Shown here: piece after piece, positions 1 to 6,680 of the stretch | How positions within the stretch are numbered: the stretch's first letter is position 1 | Layout of the letters: the number at the start of each line of letters is the position of its first letter | Source of the DNA: Glaciecola punicea ACAM 611 | GTDB lineage: Bacteria; Pseudomonadota; Gammaproteobacteria; Enterobacterales; Alteromonadaceae | Length of the DNA stretch: 64,000 nucleotides | NCBI RefSeq assembly: GCF_000252165.1 | Contig: NZ_BAET01000002.1 | Location: 1 to 64,000 of the forward strand | Direction of reading: 5' to 3' | Made by a program: the position numbers and the translations under genes | The notes under the pieces: generated by a model | The model's database searches: none | What the model saw: only the letters and a program-made list of their open reading frames with translations | What the model was told of the DNA's origin: nothing

Positions 1-48
1 AATGTCACTGAAAAGCTAGAATATGTACCGGCGACAATTAAAGTTTAA
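1..48 (+). pseudogene. IS66-family transposase (TnpC) fragment
   Basis: Reading from base 1, fifteen codons (NVTEKLEYVPATIKV) precede a TAA at 46-48. They resemble the zinc-finger-adjacent part of IS66 TnpC transposases, where a 'VTEKLEYVPA.FKVIRHVRP' pattern is usual. The family sequence would continue for hundreds of residues, but here it ends at once. The upstream part lies outside the window, so I cannot say how much of the element remains. The match rests on recalled family sequence over 15 residues and is moderate evidence. Confidence 0.5.
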
Positions 49-229
49 TCAAGTAGAGAATGTAAACGGTGGATTTTATCAATACATTGTAGGCTGGGCC
101 GTTGGGGAGGCAATAAACCATGCGATAAGGGGCTCTGTGAGTCATGCACAGGGGTTTAGCGGGAGAGACCATTCCGAAAGCAACGAGTATTTCAAAAAGA
201 ATCAGCATAAATTTAGTGGAATGATCTAA
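23..229 (+). CDS. putative double-glycine-leader peptide (class II bacteriocin/microcin-like)
   Basis: A 68-residue ORF. Residues 6-17 (LKFNQVENVNGG) fit the double-glycine leader consensus LSxxELxxIxGG: Leu at -12, hydrophobic residues at -7 and -4, and Gly-Gly at -2/-1. Leaders of this type are cut by C39-peptidase ABC exporters. The predicted mature peptide has 51 residues and begins with a glycine/alanine-rich amphipathic stretch (FYQYIVGWAVGEAINHAIRG), as in bacteriocins that insert into membranes, followed by a polar Ser/His/Lys-rich tail. The first eight or so codons overlap the IS66 fragment in another frame, so the start may be a junction artefact. The ribosome-binding site is weak. 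An intrinsic terminator follows at once, then a small membrane-protein gene that could give immunity. No exporter is visible in the window. It could also be a regulatory peptide or a decayed gene. Confidence 0.45.
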   Translation: MYRRQLKFNQVENVNGGFYQYIVGWAVGEAINHAIRGSVSHAQGFSGRDHSESNEYFKKNQHKFSGMI

Positions 230-245
230 TATTAAACGGATGTAA

Positions 246-273
246 ATAGGGCAAGCTTTTGCCCTATCTTTTT
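246..273 (+). terminator. intrinsic terminator after the double-glycine peptide gene
   Basis: A 9-bp perfect stem (ATAGGGCAA / TTGCCCTAT) with a 4-base loop is followed by CTTTTT. It lies 17 bases after the peptide stop codon and before the small membrane-protein ORF, so that ORF depends on readthrough or its own promoter. Confidence 0.7.
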
Positions 274-298
274 ACAGGATTTATAAAGGTAAATACCG

Positions 299-454
299 AT
301 GAAAAGTGCACTTTTAGTAGTCAGTGGATTTTTAACATCAATTATACTGAATAGATTTTTTGATTTTTCATTTGTAACTGAAGTCGTCATAGTCTGCGTT
401 GTTGCCGCATCTATATACTTCATCGACAAACGTGTCGTCAAAAAGAAAACATAA
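299..454 (+). CDS. small two-helix membrane protein, candidate immunity protein
   Basis: A 51-residue ORF starting at ATG 299 with a good Shine-Dalgarno (AAAGGT, about 285-290). It has two hydrophobic segments, roughly residues 4-17 and 25-41, separated by a short polar stretch (NRFFDF), and ends in a strongly basic tail (DKRVVKKKT). Small two-helix proteins with a charged tail placed just after a double-glycine peptide gene are typical bacteriocin immunity proteins. The function is inferred from size, topology and position only; I recognise no family. Confidence 0.45.
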   Translation: MKSALLVVSGFLTSIILNRFFDFSFVTEVVIVCVVAASIYFIDKRVVKKKT

Positions 455-642
455 TGGCGAATAATTTAAAAGTCGAATGTCTGTTTTTTACAAACGCTTT
501 AGTCTCAACTTTGGTTTTTAACGATTATTAAATGTCAATTACCTTGGCCGGTCGCATTGCCTCACAAAATACCACACTACCCATAGGTCGTTGCCTCATC
601 TAAGATGACACTACTTGTACATTGCGATGTAGGGGATATTTG

Positions 643-906
643 ATGATGAGAACAATGAGCTTAACAACAAGGCGCGAGTTGCTAGATAGTGTTAGGCAAC
701 GATATGAAAATGCTAATCGGATTGATAAAGGGCGAGTATTGGACGGCTTTGTTGCTGCCACTGGATATGAGCGCAAATACGCAACACGACTTCTCAATAA
801 TGATGAAACAACCACAGCGCTCAGAAAACGACACGACTCCCAGAAGTACGACGAGCAAGTTAAGCAAGCGCTGATTTCCCTTTGGTGCGCGGCGGATCAA
901 ATTTGA
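643..906 (+). pseudogene. truncated transposase (integrase-core type), N-terminal fragment
   Basis: ATG 643 is preceded by AGGGGA. The 87-residue product (from MMRTMSLTTRRELL) resembles the N-terminal region of large integrase-catalytic-domain transposases, with an 'RYENANRIDKGRVLDGFVAATGYERKYATRLL' type helical domain. In full-length relatives (about 400 residues or more) a 'CGKRLKP' stretch and the DDE catalytic core follow the segment ending LWCAADQI. Here a TGA interrupts exactly at that point, so the catalytic domain is missing. The break lies three bases before the att-like repeat at 909. I recall the family by sequence pattern only and cannot assign an IS name. Confidence 0.55.
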
Positions 907-1275
907 CACGGCTTCGGAGACGGAAAATTTCTTGCGCATAAGCATGGTTTTTAAATGGGATTATTTGATATTTTTCGGCCAAATTATTTTAACCAACTGA
1001 TACCAATGAATATTAATAGAACGTTTTGTACCTATTTAGCCCAAGTAGGCCTTTCACAGTTTTATAATCGACAGATTTCTATCTACAATTTATGTTTGTT
1101 ATTCGTGATTTTCGTCACAGAAAAATCATATATGCATAATAAATGTAACTACAAGTTAAAAGACGGTTAAAGACTTAGGTTAATTTCTTTTGTCTGAACA
1201 ATTGCTCAGTATGATTTCTTTGCCCTTTGATGTTGACCTAACTTCGCATTAGTCCAAGTTTGTACAGTACATGGT
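907..1275. other. AT-rich non-coding stretch upstream of hipB
   Basis: Apart from the 11-bp att-like repeat at 909-919 I see no supportable gene here. An ORF at 955-1170 has no family resemblance, no convincing ribosome-binding site and a composition typical of AT-rich non-coding DNA. Confidence 0.4.
909..919 (+). repeat. att-like direct repeat, left copy (CGGCTTCGGAG)
   Basis: This 11-bp sequence is identical to 3377-3387, where it forms the anticodon-loop region of a truncated tRNA-Arg on the minus strand. The left copy begins three bases after the broken transposase. The two copies bracket about 2.5 kb carrying hipBA, as expected for an element integrated at a tRNA gene. Confidence 0.45.
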
Positions 1276-1377
1276 AATACCTCACAAGGTATAAGTTGAC
1301 ACATATACCGGCTAGGGTATAGTTAAACCTATATACCTCTTGGGGTATAGGCTTTTGCTTATACCTTCAAGGGTTTA
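1276..1377 (+). promoter_or_regulatory. array of four HipB operators (TATACC-N6-GGTATA)
   Basis: Four inverted repeats occur at 1276-1293 (AATACC..GGTATA), 1304-1321, 1332-1349 and 1360-1377 (second half degenerate, GGTTTA). The second and third copies are perfect. Each starts exactly 28 bp after the previous one. The array ends 16 bp before the hipB start codon. Escherichia coli HipB represses hipBA through several TATCC-N8-GGATA operators; this is a variant with a shorter spacer, consistent with autoregulation by the adjacent HipB. Confidence 0.75.
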
Positions 1378-1393
1378 ATAGTGGAGAGGCTTA

Positions 1394-1654
1394 ATGAAGC
1401 TTAACAACTCAAAAGAGCTGGCAGATTATATAAAGCGGCATCGAAAAAAGCTTGCTCGGACGCAAGCCGATGTGGCCGAGCATGTTGGTTTAATGCAAAA
1501 AACCATCTCGGCTATTGAAAACTCGGCGGGTAGCTCGCGTATTGATACATTATTTAAAATTGCACATGAATTAGGTCTATCAATTGAGTTGAAGCCGAAA
1601 CATCCATCACAAAGCGACCACAAGGAAAGCAGTCGCTGGGATAAGGAGTGGTAA
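1394..1654 (+). CDS. hipB: HipB-type antitoxin, XRE-family DNA-binding protein
   Basis: 86 residues with a lambda-repressor-like helix-turn-helix around residues 20-65 (TQADVAEHVGLMQKTISAIEN), the usual HipB size and layout. HipB dimers bind the hip operators and hold the HipA kinase inactive; the C-terminal tail here (about 70-86) is polar and probably flexible, as in the family. ATG 1394 is preceded by GGAGAGG. The stop codon is one base before the hipA start codon, so the pair is one operon and probably translationally coupled. The operator array directly upstream supports autoregulation. Confidence 0.88.
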   Translation: MKLNNSKELADYIKRHRKKLARTQADVAEHVGLMQKTISAIENSAGSSRIDTLFKIAHELGLSIELKPKHPSQSDHKESSRWDKEW

Positions 1655-1655
1655 T

Positions 1656-2954
1656 ATGGAAATGATGGTAAGCCTTAACGGGATCAAAGTAGGTACACTC
1701 TCAAAAGATAAGAACGCAGGACTACATTTCTCCTATACCGAACAGTGGATGGAGCGCCCCGGCGCACGTCCCATTTCTTTGTCGTTGCCTATCACGAAAC
1801 AAAAATATTCTGGCGATGTGGTTTATAATTTCTTTGACAATTTGCTTCCAGATAGTTCTGACATCCGAAATAAAATACAAGCCAGATTCAATGTAGGTTC
1901 TGGGCATTCGTTCAATCTTTTGGCGGCAATAGGCAATGACTGTGTGGGTGCTATTCAGTTGTCTTCAAAACAGCCTGCGTCAGTAAACAAAATTTGCTAC
2001 AACGTATTATCAGCGCAAAAAATTGAAAAATTATTGCAAGGCTACAAACATACGCCTCTTGGCATGGAAATCGACGATGACGATTTTCGGATTTCGATTG
2101 CGGGTGCTCAGGAAAAAACCGCTTTACTTAGAATTGGTAAACAATGGACAAAACCAATAGGTGCTACACCAACCAGCCACATATTAAAATTACCAATGGG
2201 CGAGTTGCCGCAAGTAGGTATCGATTTAACCGATAGCTGTGAGAACGAATTTATTTGTTTGGAGCTTGCTAGAGCCTTCGGTTTTAGTGTGGCCAATTCA
2301 GAGGTGCTATACTTTGGCAAGCAAAAAGTATTAAGCGTTGAGCGCTTTGATCGCAAATATTCATCTGATGGTTCATGGCTTATGCGCCTCCCTCAAGAGG
2401 ATTTTTGTCAGGCAATGGGCATTTCGTCAGCGCAAAAATATCAATCAGCTGGTGGCCCCAGCATCGCAGACTGCATAAATTTACTCACTGCTTCGTCTAA
2501 CGCTAAAGATAGAGCAACATTTTTTAAGGCTCAGATCTTCTTTTGGTTAATTGCCGCGATTGACGGCCATGGTAAGAATTTCAGCATATTCTTAGAGCCT
2601 GAAAACCGATACCGCATGACCCCATTGTATGACATCTTGTCAGCGTTTCCTGTCATGTCGAAAAAAGCCTTACAGCCGCAAACGATCAAAATGGCAATGT
2701 CTTTAAAAGGTAAAAATATCCATTGGAAATGGAACAACATTCAGCCTCGTCATTTTGTATCGACTGCTGAGCACGTAAAGTATCCTGTAGACAAAGTTAT
2801 ATCCCACTATGAATACTTTATTGATAATGTGGAAGATGCCATCACTAAAGTCGAGGGTAAAATTACAAAGAACTTTCCAACCTATGTTACAGAGGCTATA
2901 TTTAAAGGGCTGAGGAAACAAGCAACCAAAAAGTTGTTGATTGATAAACGCTAA
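1656..2954 (+). CDS. hipA: HipA-type serine/threonine kinase toxin
   Basis: 432 residues, close to the 440 of Escherichia coli HipA. HipA phosphorylates glutamyl-tRNA synthetase (GltX) in E. coli, blocking translation and promoting persistence. The N-terminal subdomain (about 5-100) has the 'LNGIKVGTL' start and 'FFDNLLPDS' motif. The phosphoregulatory loop RISIAGAQEKTALL contains the serine (S147) that matches the autophosphorylated S150. The catalytic 'IDGHGKNFSIFL' and metal-binding 'PLYDILSA' motifs are present, so the kinase looks intact. It follows hipB by one base. Transfer with the surrounding element is likely given the tRNA and transposase fragments around it. Confidence 0.9.
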   Translation: MEMMVSLNGIKVGTLSKDKNAGLHFSYTEQWMERPGARPISLSLPITKQKYSGDVVYNFFDNLLPDSSDIRNKIQARFNVGSGHSFNLLAAIGNDCVGAIQLSSKQPASVNKICYNVLSAQKIEKLLQGYKHTPLGMEIDDDDFRISIAGAQEKTALLRIGKQWTKPIGATPTSHILKLPMGELPQVGIDLTDSCENEFICLELARAFGFSVANSEVLYFGKQKVLSVERFDRKYSSDGSWLMRLPQEDFCQAMGISSAQKYQSAGGPSIADCINLLTASSNAKDRATFFKAQIFFWLIAAIDGHGKNFSIFLEPENRYRMTPLYDILSAFPVMSKKALQPQTIKMAMSLKGKNIHWKWNNIQPRHFVSTAEHVKYPVDKVISHYEYFIDNVEDAITKVEGKITKNFPTYVTEAIFKGLRKQATKKLLIDKR

Positions 2955-3048
2955 AGGTATTGTCAACTTATGCAACTGAGCCGACTAAATTCGCCGAAAT
3001 AAACATTAACCTAAGTTTTGGACACAACTCACCCTATCCCATTCTGCG

Positions 3049-3075
3049 AAGGAGCGTTCACAGAAAGCGCTCCTT
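3049..3075 (+). terminator. stem-loop downstream of hipA
   Basis: A perfect 8-bp inverted repeat, AAGGAGCG / CGCTCCTT, with an 11-base loop, about 95 bp after the hipA stop. The following sequence is T-rich but lacks a clean U-tract, so it may be a weak terminator or an old IS end. Confidence 0.3.
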
Positions 3076-3154
3076 GGTTCCTGTTGTCACTTTTGCGGGT
3101 ACTGTCAAGTTATCGTAGACACCAGAACAATCTAGGGTGTCCGAAAAAGGTTGA

Positions 3155-3343
3155 CCACGTCAAGAGCAACTGGACTCGAAAAGATCATCATATCCTCAGG
3201 GTAATAAAATCGATAATAAAACGGGTTGGTTGTTTGCTACAATCGCGCGTCATTTACAAGATAACTATAAACTACAGTATAAAAAGCTGGAAGCAGGTCG
3301 TTCTATAAATCAGGTAATTAAATCGATTGTAACTACTGACTAA
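3155..3343 (+). pseudogene. C-terminal fragment of an unidentified protein
   Basis: An open frame without a start codon ends at TAA 3341-3343. Its protein-like part reads NKTGWLFATIARHL, then QDNYKLQYKKLEAGRSI. A glycine-tryptophan-leucine helix followed by a basic coiled segment recalls the C-terminus of plasmid/phage replication initiators ('N..GWL..AI...Y'), but I cannot confirm this. It lies between hipA and the half tRNA and is probably a relic of the same element. Confidence 0.3.
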
Positions 3344-3376
3344 GAGACTCGTCATTGTTACACCAAGCAATTAAAT

Positions 3377-3387
3377 CGGCTTCGGAG
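3377..3387 (+). repeat. att-like direct repeat, right copy (CGGCTTCGGAG)
   Basis: Second copy of the 11-bp repeat at 909-919, located within the anticodon portion of the truncated tRNA-Arg. The spacing of about 2.47 kb encloses hipBA and the orphan fragment. Confidence 0.45.
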
Positions 3388-3419
3388 GCAAATACTCTAT
3401 CCAGCTGAGCTACAGGTGC
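3377..3419 (-). pseudogene. truncated tRNA-Arg (CCG anticodon), 5' half only
   Basis: The minus strand from 3419 reads GCACCTGTAGCTCAG, then CTGGATAGAGTATTTGC, then CTCCGAAGC. This is an acceptor 5' strand, a canonical D-arm and the anticodon stem with loop CTCCGAA, anticodon CCG (Arg). After GC the expected 3' anticodon stem (GCAAA), variable loop and T-arm (GGTTCGAATCC) are absent and unrelated AT-rich sequence follows. The break lies at the anticodon region, the usual crossover site for tRNA-targeting integrases. It cannot produce a functional tRNA. The last 11 bases match the repeat at 909-919. Confidence 0.65.
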
Positions 3420-3556
3420 ATAAACAACAAACATCAACAACCTAGCGGCTGCCCGACAAAATATGCAAGGTCAATAAACTAACCCGAAAGTCATCACAAA
3501 ACATATCGCTGGCCAGTTTAAAGATTTACACTCGTTTTTCCAGTCTTATTTGCGAC

Positions 3557-3829
3557 TTATGGATTTTTCTTATCGTCTTCACCTAGCTCAATCACAATCG
3601 GCAGAATTACTTTAGGCTTTGCCTTTTCAGCCTCTATTTCCTTACTTTTTTGATAATCACGAAAATCATCTTTATAATCTTCGATGGTCACCGGTTCACC
3701 CCGAAGGCAGCGATCGCGGTCTTGTTCAATGTATTGATCACAGCGCTGCATACGCTGTTGCTGTTCAGTAAAATCGACGTCTTTTGCGATACAGCCCGTT
3801 AATAAAATAGCGCTAACTATAATAGCCAT
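3557..3829 (-). CDS. small lipoprotein of unknown function, apparent N-terminal frameshift
   Basis: The ORF starting at ATG 3829 gives 90 residues with a lipobox (ILLTGC) ending at residue 13, which is short for a signal peptide and lacks the basic N-region. Upstream there is a strong ribosome-binding site (AGGAAG) and an ATG at 3851 that would start MDKK but is one base out of frame because of a run of seven A residues (T7 at 3839-3845 on the plus strand). With six A residues the protein would read MDKKYYSMAIIVSAILLTGC, a textbook lipoprotein signal. The mature part is Cys-poor, highly charged and helical, with Gln/Arg/Asp repeats around residues 22-70. No family is recognised. The gene is either disrupted, slippage-controlled or affected by a sequencing error. 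Confidence 0.6.
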   Translation of the reverse strand: MAIIVSAILLTGCIAKDVDFTEQQQRMQRCDQYIEQDRDRCLRGEPVTIEDYKDDFRDYQKSKEIEAEKAKPKVILPIVIELGEDDKKNP

Positions 3830-4019
3830 ACTGTAGTATTTTTTTGTCCATGATGTTTTATTCTTCCTTTCAATATTCTCTTACGTTTAAATACGTGTTC
3901 AGCGTAAATAAATATCATAAATGATTGCTTATTAACCACTTACGCCATAGTACGAGAATGAGTTTATCTGACACTGCGACTAAGCGCTTATCTTAATACA
4001 TAAGCCGATAAATAATTAA

Positions 4020-4262
4020 GTTGAAGACAATAAAATTATAAAAATAGCCAAGCAAGGCGACATAAAAATCAGTGACAGCATCTAAGTTATTGAGCTGCCT
4101 GACCAGGTCTTATTGCCCGGCGTAATGGATATGCACGTCCATTTAAGCTCTGACGCAACCGGCAACTTCCTTGCTTCGCGCAGTAATTCGATACCACGGC
4201 AAACCGTAAAGGCGGCTAAAAACGCTGAAATTACATTAATGGCCGGACTCACCTTCCGTTGA
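4020..4262 (+). pseudogene. amidohydrolase (imidazolonepropionase-like) N-terminal remnant
   Basis: The frame at 4020-4262 reads VEDNKIIKIAKQGDIKIS, then an internal TAA (4083-4085), then VIELPDQVLLPGVMDMHVHL, then SSDATGNFLASRS and a stretch ending LMAGLTFR at TGA 4260-4262. The 'LPGxMDMHVHL' stretch is the metal-binding HxH motif of the amidohydrolase superfamily, and 'D.QVLLPG..DMHVH' is typical of the imidazolonepropionase-like/Xaa-Pro dipeptidase branch. Only about 80 of some 420 residues remain and an in-frame stop breaks them, so it is non-functional. Its 3' end overlaps the end of parC on the opposite strand, marking a deletion junction near 4255. Confidence 0.65.
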
Positions 4263-6542
4263 ATCGCCTTTAACGCCACCTTTAGACACTACCACTTCAA
4301 TCTCAACACTATCAACGCGCTGCAATCCCCTAGGCAATTTATTCCCACGGCGCCCCCTTTCCCCGTAGTAATGACTCAAGTCAGCAGGCGACAGCAACAT
4401 GCCGCGCTTACCCGCCACCACTTTTACGCTAGCGCCTTCAGGTACAACCATAAGCTGAGTTAAGTACTCTTCGCGCGTTTTTGCTTTAGCAGAAGGTATA
4501 TTCATCAGCTTATTGCCTTTGCCCTTGCCTAAAATCGGCAAATCGCGCATTGGAAATAACAGCATACGCCCGTCGTTTGAAATACTTAAGCACCAGTCGG
4601 TAGCCACATTGCTTATAGCGATAGGCGCCATTATTTTCGCCGCCGTAGGTAATGACACATAGGCCTTACCCGCTTTGTTCTTGGTCAGCATATCTTCAAA
4701 GCTAGACACAAAGCCGTAGCCTGCATCGCTGCCAATTAAAAACTGTTGTTTGTCTTGTGCCATCAGCACAAATACCGCGTTTTCACCCGCAACAATCCCA
4801 AACCGCCCGGTCAGCGGCTCGCCTTGGCTGCGCGCAGAAGGTAATGAATGCGCATCACAAGAGAAACTGCGCCCGCCCGAATCGAGGAACACCACGAGTT
4901 GATTACTTCTGCCTTTAGCGCTGGCTAAAAAGCCATCGCCCGACTTATAACTAAGCCCTAATACATCAACATCGTGCCCTTTCGCGCAACGCGCCCAGCC
5001 TTTGTCAGACAGCACCACGGTAACAGCCTCTGACGGTATTAGCTCTTTTTCAGACAGTGCTTTAGCTTCACCACGATACACAATGGGGCTTCGGCGATCA
5101 TCCCCGTAAGTGTGCGCGTCGGCCAATAGTTCTTTTTTCATGAGCGTTTTTAAGCGCCTGTCAGATCCTAACAATAGTTGCAGTGCATCGCGCTCTTTGG
5201 CGAGTTCGTCTTGCTCGCCGGTAATTTTCATTTCTTCTAGCTTGGCCAAATGACGAAGCTTAAGTTCTAATATCGCTTCGGCCTGCCTGTCAGACAGCTT
5301 AAAGCGGCTCATTAGCACTTTTTTAGGCTCGTCTTGAAAGCGAATTATTTCAATGACTTCGTCTATATTTAGAAAGGCAATTAACAAGCCCTCTAATATG
5401 TGCAGACGTGCAAGAATTTTATCAAGACGATACTGTAGCCTGCGCGTGACGGTGTTTTTACGAAACACCAGCCATTCGGTTAAAATGGTCACTAGGCCTT
5501 TCACTTTAGGACGCCCGTCTAGCCCTATCATATTAATGTTAACGCGGTAGCTTTTTTCTAAGTCGGTGGTAGCAAACAGGTGCTGCATTAGCTGTTCAAT
5601 ATCAACTCGGTTAGAGCGCGGCGTAATCAGCAGGCGTGTTGGGTTTTCGTGATCAGACTCGTCGCGCAGGTCTGACACCATAGGTAGCTTTTTAGCCTGC
5701 ATTTGCGCCGCAATTTGTTCCATTATTTTACCGCCTGATGCCTGATGCGGAAGAGCGGTAACAATAATATCGCCACTGTCTTGATGATAAACGGCGCGCA
5801 TTCTAATAGAGCCGCGGCCACTTTCATAAATTTTAGCAATGTCGCTTTTAGGCGTAATTATTTCTGCGTCGGTGGGGTAGTCTGGGCCTTGCACAAACTC
5901 AAGCAATTCGCTTAGTTCAGCCTTGCTGTTATCCAGTAAATGCGCGCACGCGTTAGCTACTTCACGCACATTATGCGGGGGTATATCAGTTGCCATGCCT
6001 ACGGCTATGCCGGTTATACCATTAAGCAGAATATGCGGTAAGCGCGACGGAAGCACTAAAGGTTCGTCTAAGGTGCCGTCAAAATTTGGCTGCCAGTCGG
6101 CGGTGCCTTGGCCAAGTTCGCTCAGCAACACTTCACTAAATTTAGACAGCTTGGCTTCGGTATAACGCATGGCCGCAAACGACTTTGGATCATCCGGCGC
6201 GCCCCAGTTACCCTGCCCGTCTACCAGCGGATAGCGGTATGAAAACGGCTGTGCCATTAACACCATCGCTTCATAACAGGCGGAATCACCGTGAGGATGA
6301 AACTTACCTAATACATCACCCACCGTGCGCGCCGATTTTTTATATTTCGCATTGCTATTTAGGCCCAACTCAGACATCGCATAAATAATGCGCCGCTGCA
6401 CAGGCTTTAAGCCATCGCCAATGTGCGGAAGAGCCCGGTCCATAATTACATACATTGAATAATTCAGGTAAGCGTCTTCGGTAAAACGCCCCAGCGGCAT
6501 TTGTTCAATACCATCACTATTAATAGTGGTGTCGTTATTCAT
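4236..6542 (-). CDS. parC: DNA topoisomerase IV subunit A
   Basis: 768 residues (E. coli ParC has 752). ParC is the DNA-cleaving subunit of topoisomerase IV, which decatenates daughter chromosomes as a ParC2ParE2 complex. The winged-helix domain carries '[19 protein letters not shown]' and the catalytic tyrosine in 'AAMRYTEA' (Y127). The quinolone-determining positions are the sensitive type (S87 and E91, equivalent to E. coli S80 and E84). The C-terminal beta-pinwheel occupies roughly residues 500-740. The last dozen or so residues ([11 protein letters not shown]) run into the amidohydrolase remnant and are probably a recently acquired tail. parE is not adjacent. The upstream neighbour is the divergently transcribed kinase gene. 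Confidence 0.96.
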   Translation of the reverse strand: MNNDTTINSDGIEQMPLGRFTEDAYLNYSMYVIMDRALPHIGDGLKPVQRRIIYAMSELGLNSNAKYKKSARTVGDVLGKFHPHGDSACYEAMVLMAQPFSYRYPLVDGQGNWGAPDDPKSFAAMRYTEAKLSKFSEVLLSELGQGTADWQPNFDGTLDEPLVLPSRLPHILLNGITGIAVGMATDIPPHNVREVANACAHLLDNSKAELSELLEFVQGPDYPTDAEIITPKSDIAKIYESGRGSIRMRAVYHQDSGDIIVTALPHQASGGKIMEQIAAQMQAKKLPMVSDLRDESDHENPTRLLITPRSNRVDIEQLMQHLFATTDLEKSYRVNINMIGLDGRPKVKGLVTILTEWLVFRKNTVTRRLQYRLDKILARLHILEGLLIAFLNIDEVIEIIRFQDEPKKVLMSRFKLSDRQAEAILELKLRHLAKLEEMKITGEQDELAKERDALQLLLGSDRRLKTLMKKELLADAHTYGDDRRSPIVYRGEAKALSEKELIPSEAVTVVLSDKGWARCAKGHDVDVLGLSYKSGDGFLASAKGRSNQLVVFLDSGGRSFSCDAHSLPSARSQGEPLTGRFGIVAGENAVFVLMAQDKQQFLIGSDAGYGFVSSFEDMLTKNKAGKAYVSLPTAAKIMAPIAISNVATDWCLSISNDGRMLLFPMRDLPILGKGKGNKLMNIPSAKAKTREEYLTQLMVVPEGASVKVVAGKRGMLLSPADLSHYYGERGRRGNKLPRGLQRVDSVEIEVVVSKGGVKGDSTEGESGH

Positions 6543-6680
6543 ATTGCTCGACTCTTTATAGTTCTATTTATTGTAAAAGTGCTTGTAATATAACTAAGGC
6601 TTAATCTGTGTTAGCCAGCATGGGCAAAGTATTCTTTTTATTGTCTATACTTATTACAGCGTACATTTTATATTAAACCC

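Noticed and set aside
955-1170. 71-residue ORF upstream of hipB
   Set aside because: No ribosome-binding site or family resemblance; composition fits AT-rich non-coding DNA.
2955-3160. TGTCAA...-type motifs resembling IS3-family ends
   Set aside because: Only short, imperfect similarity and no transposase or target duplication.
3018-3308. 96-residue ORF between hipA and the half tRNA
   Set aside because: Runs across a hairpin and IS-like scraps; another frame (3155-3343) has the more protein-like sequence.
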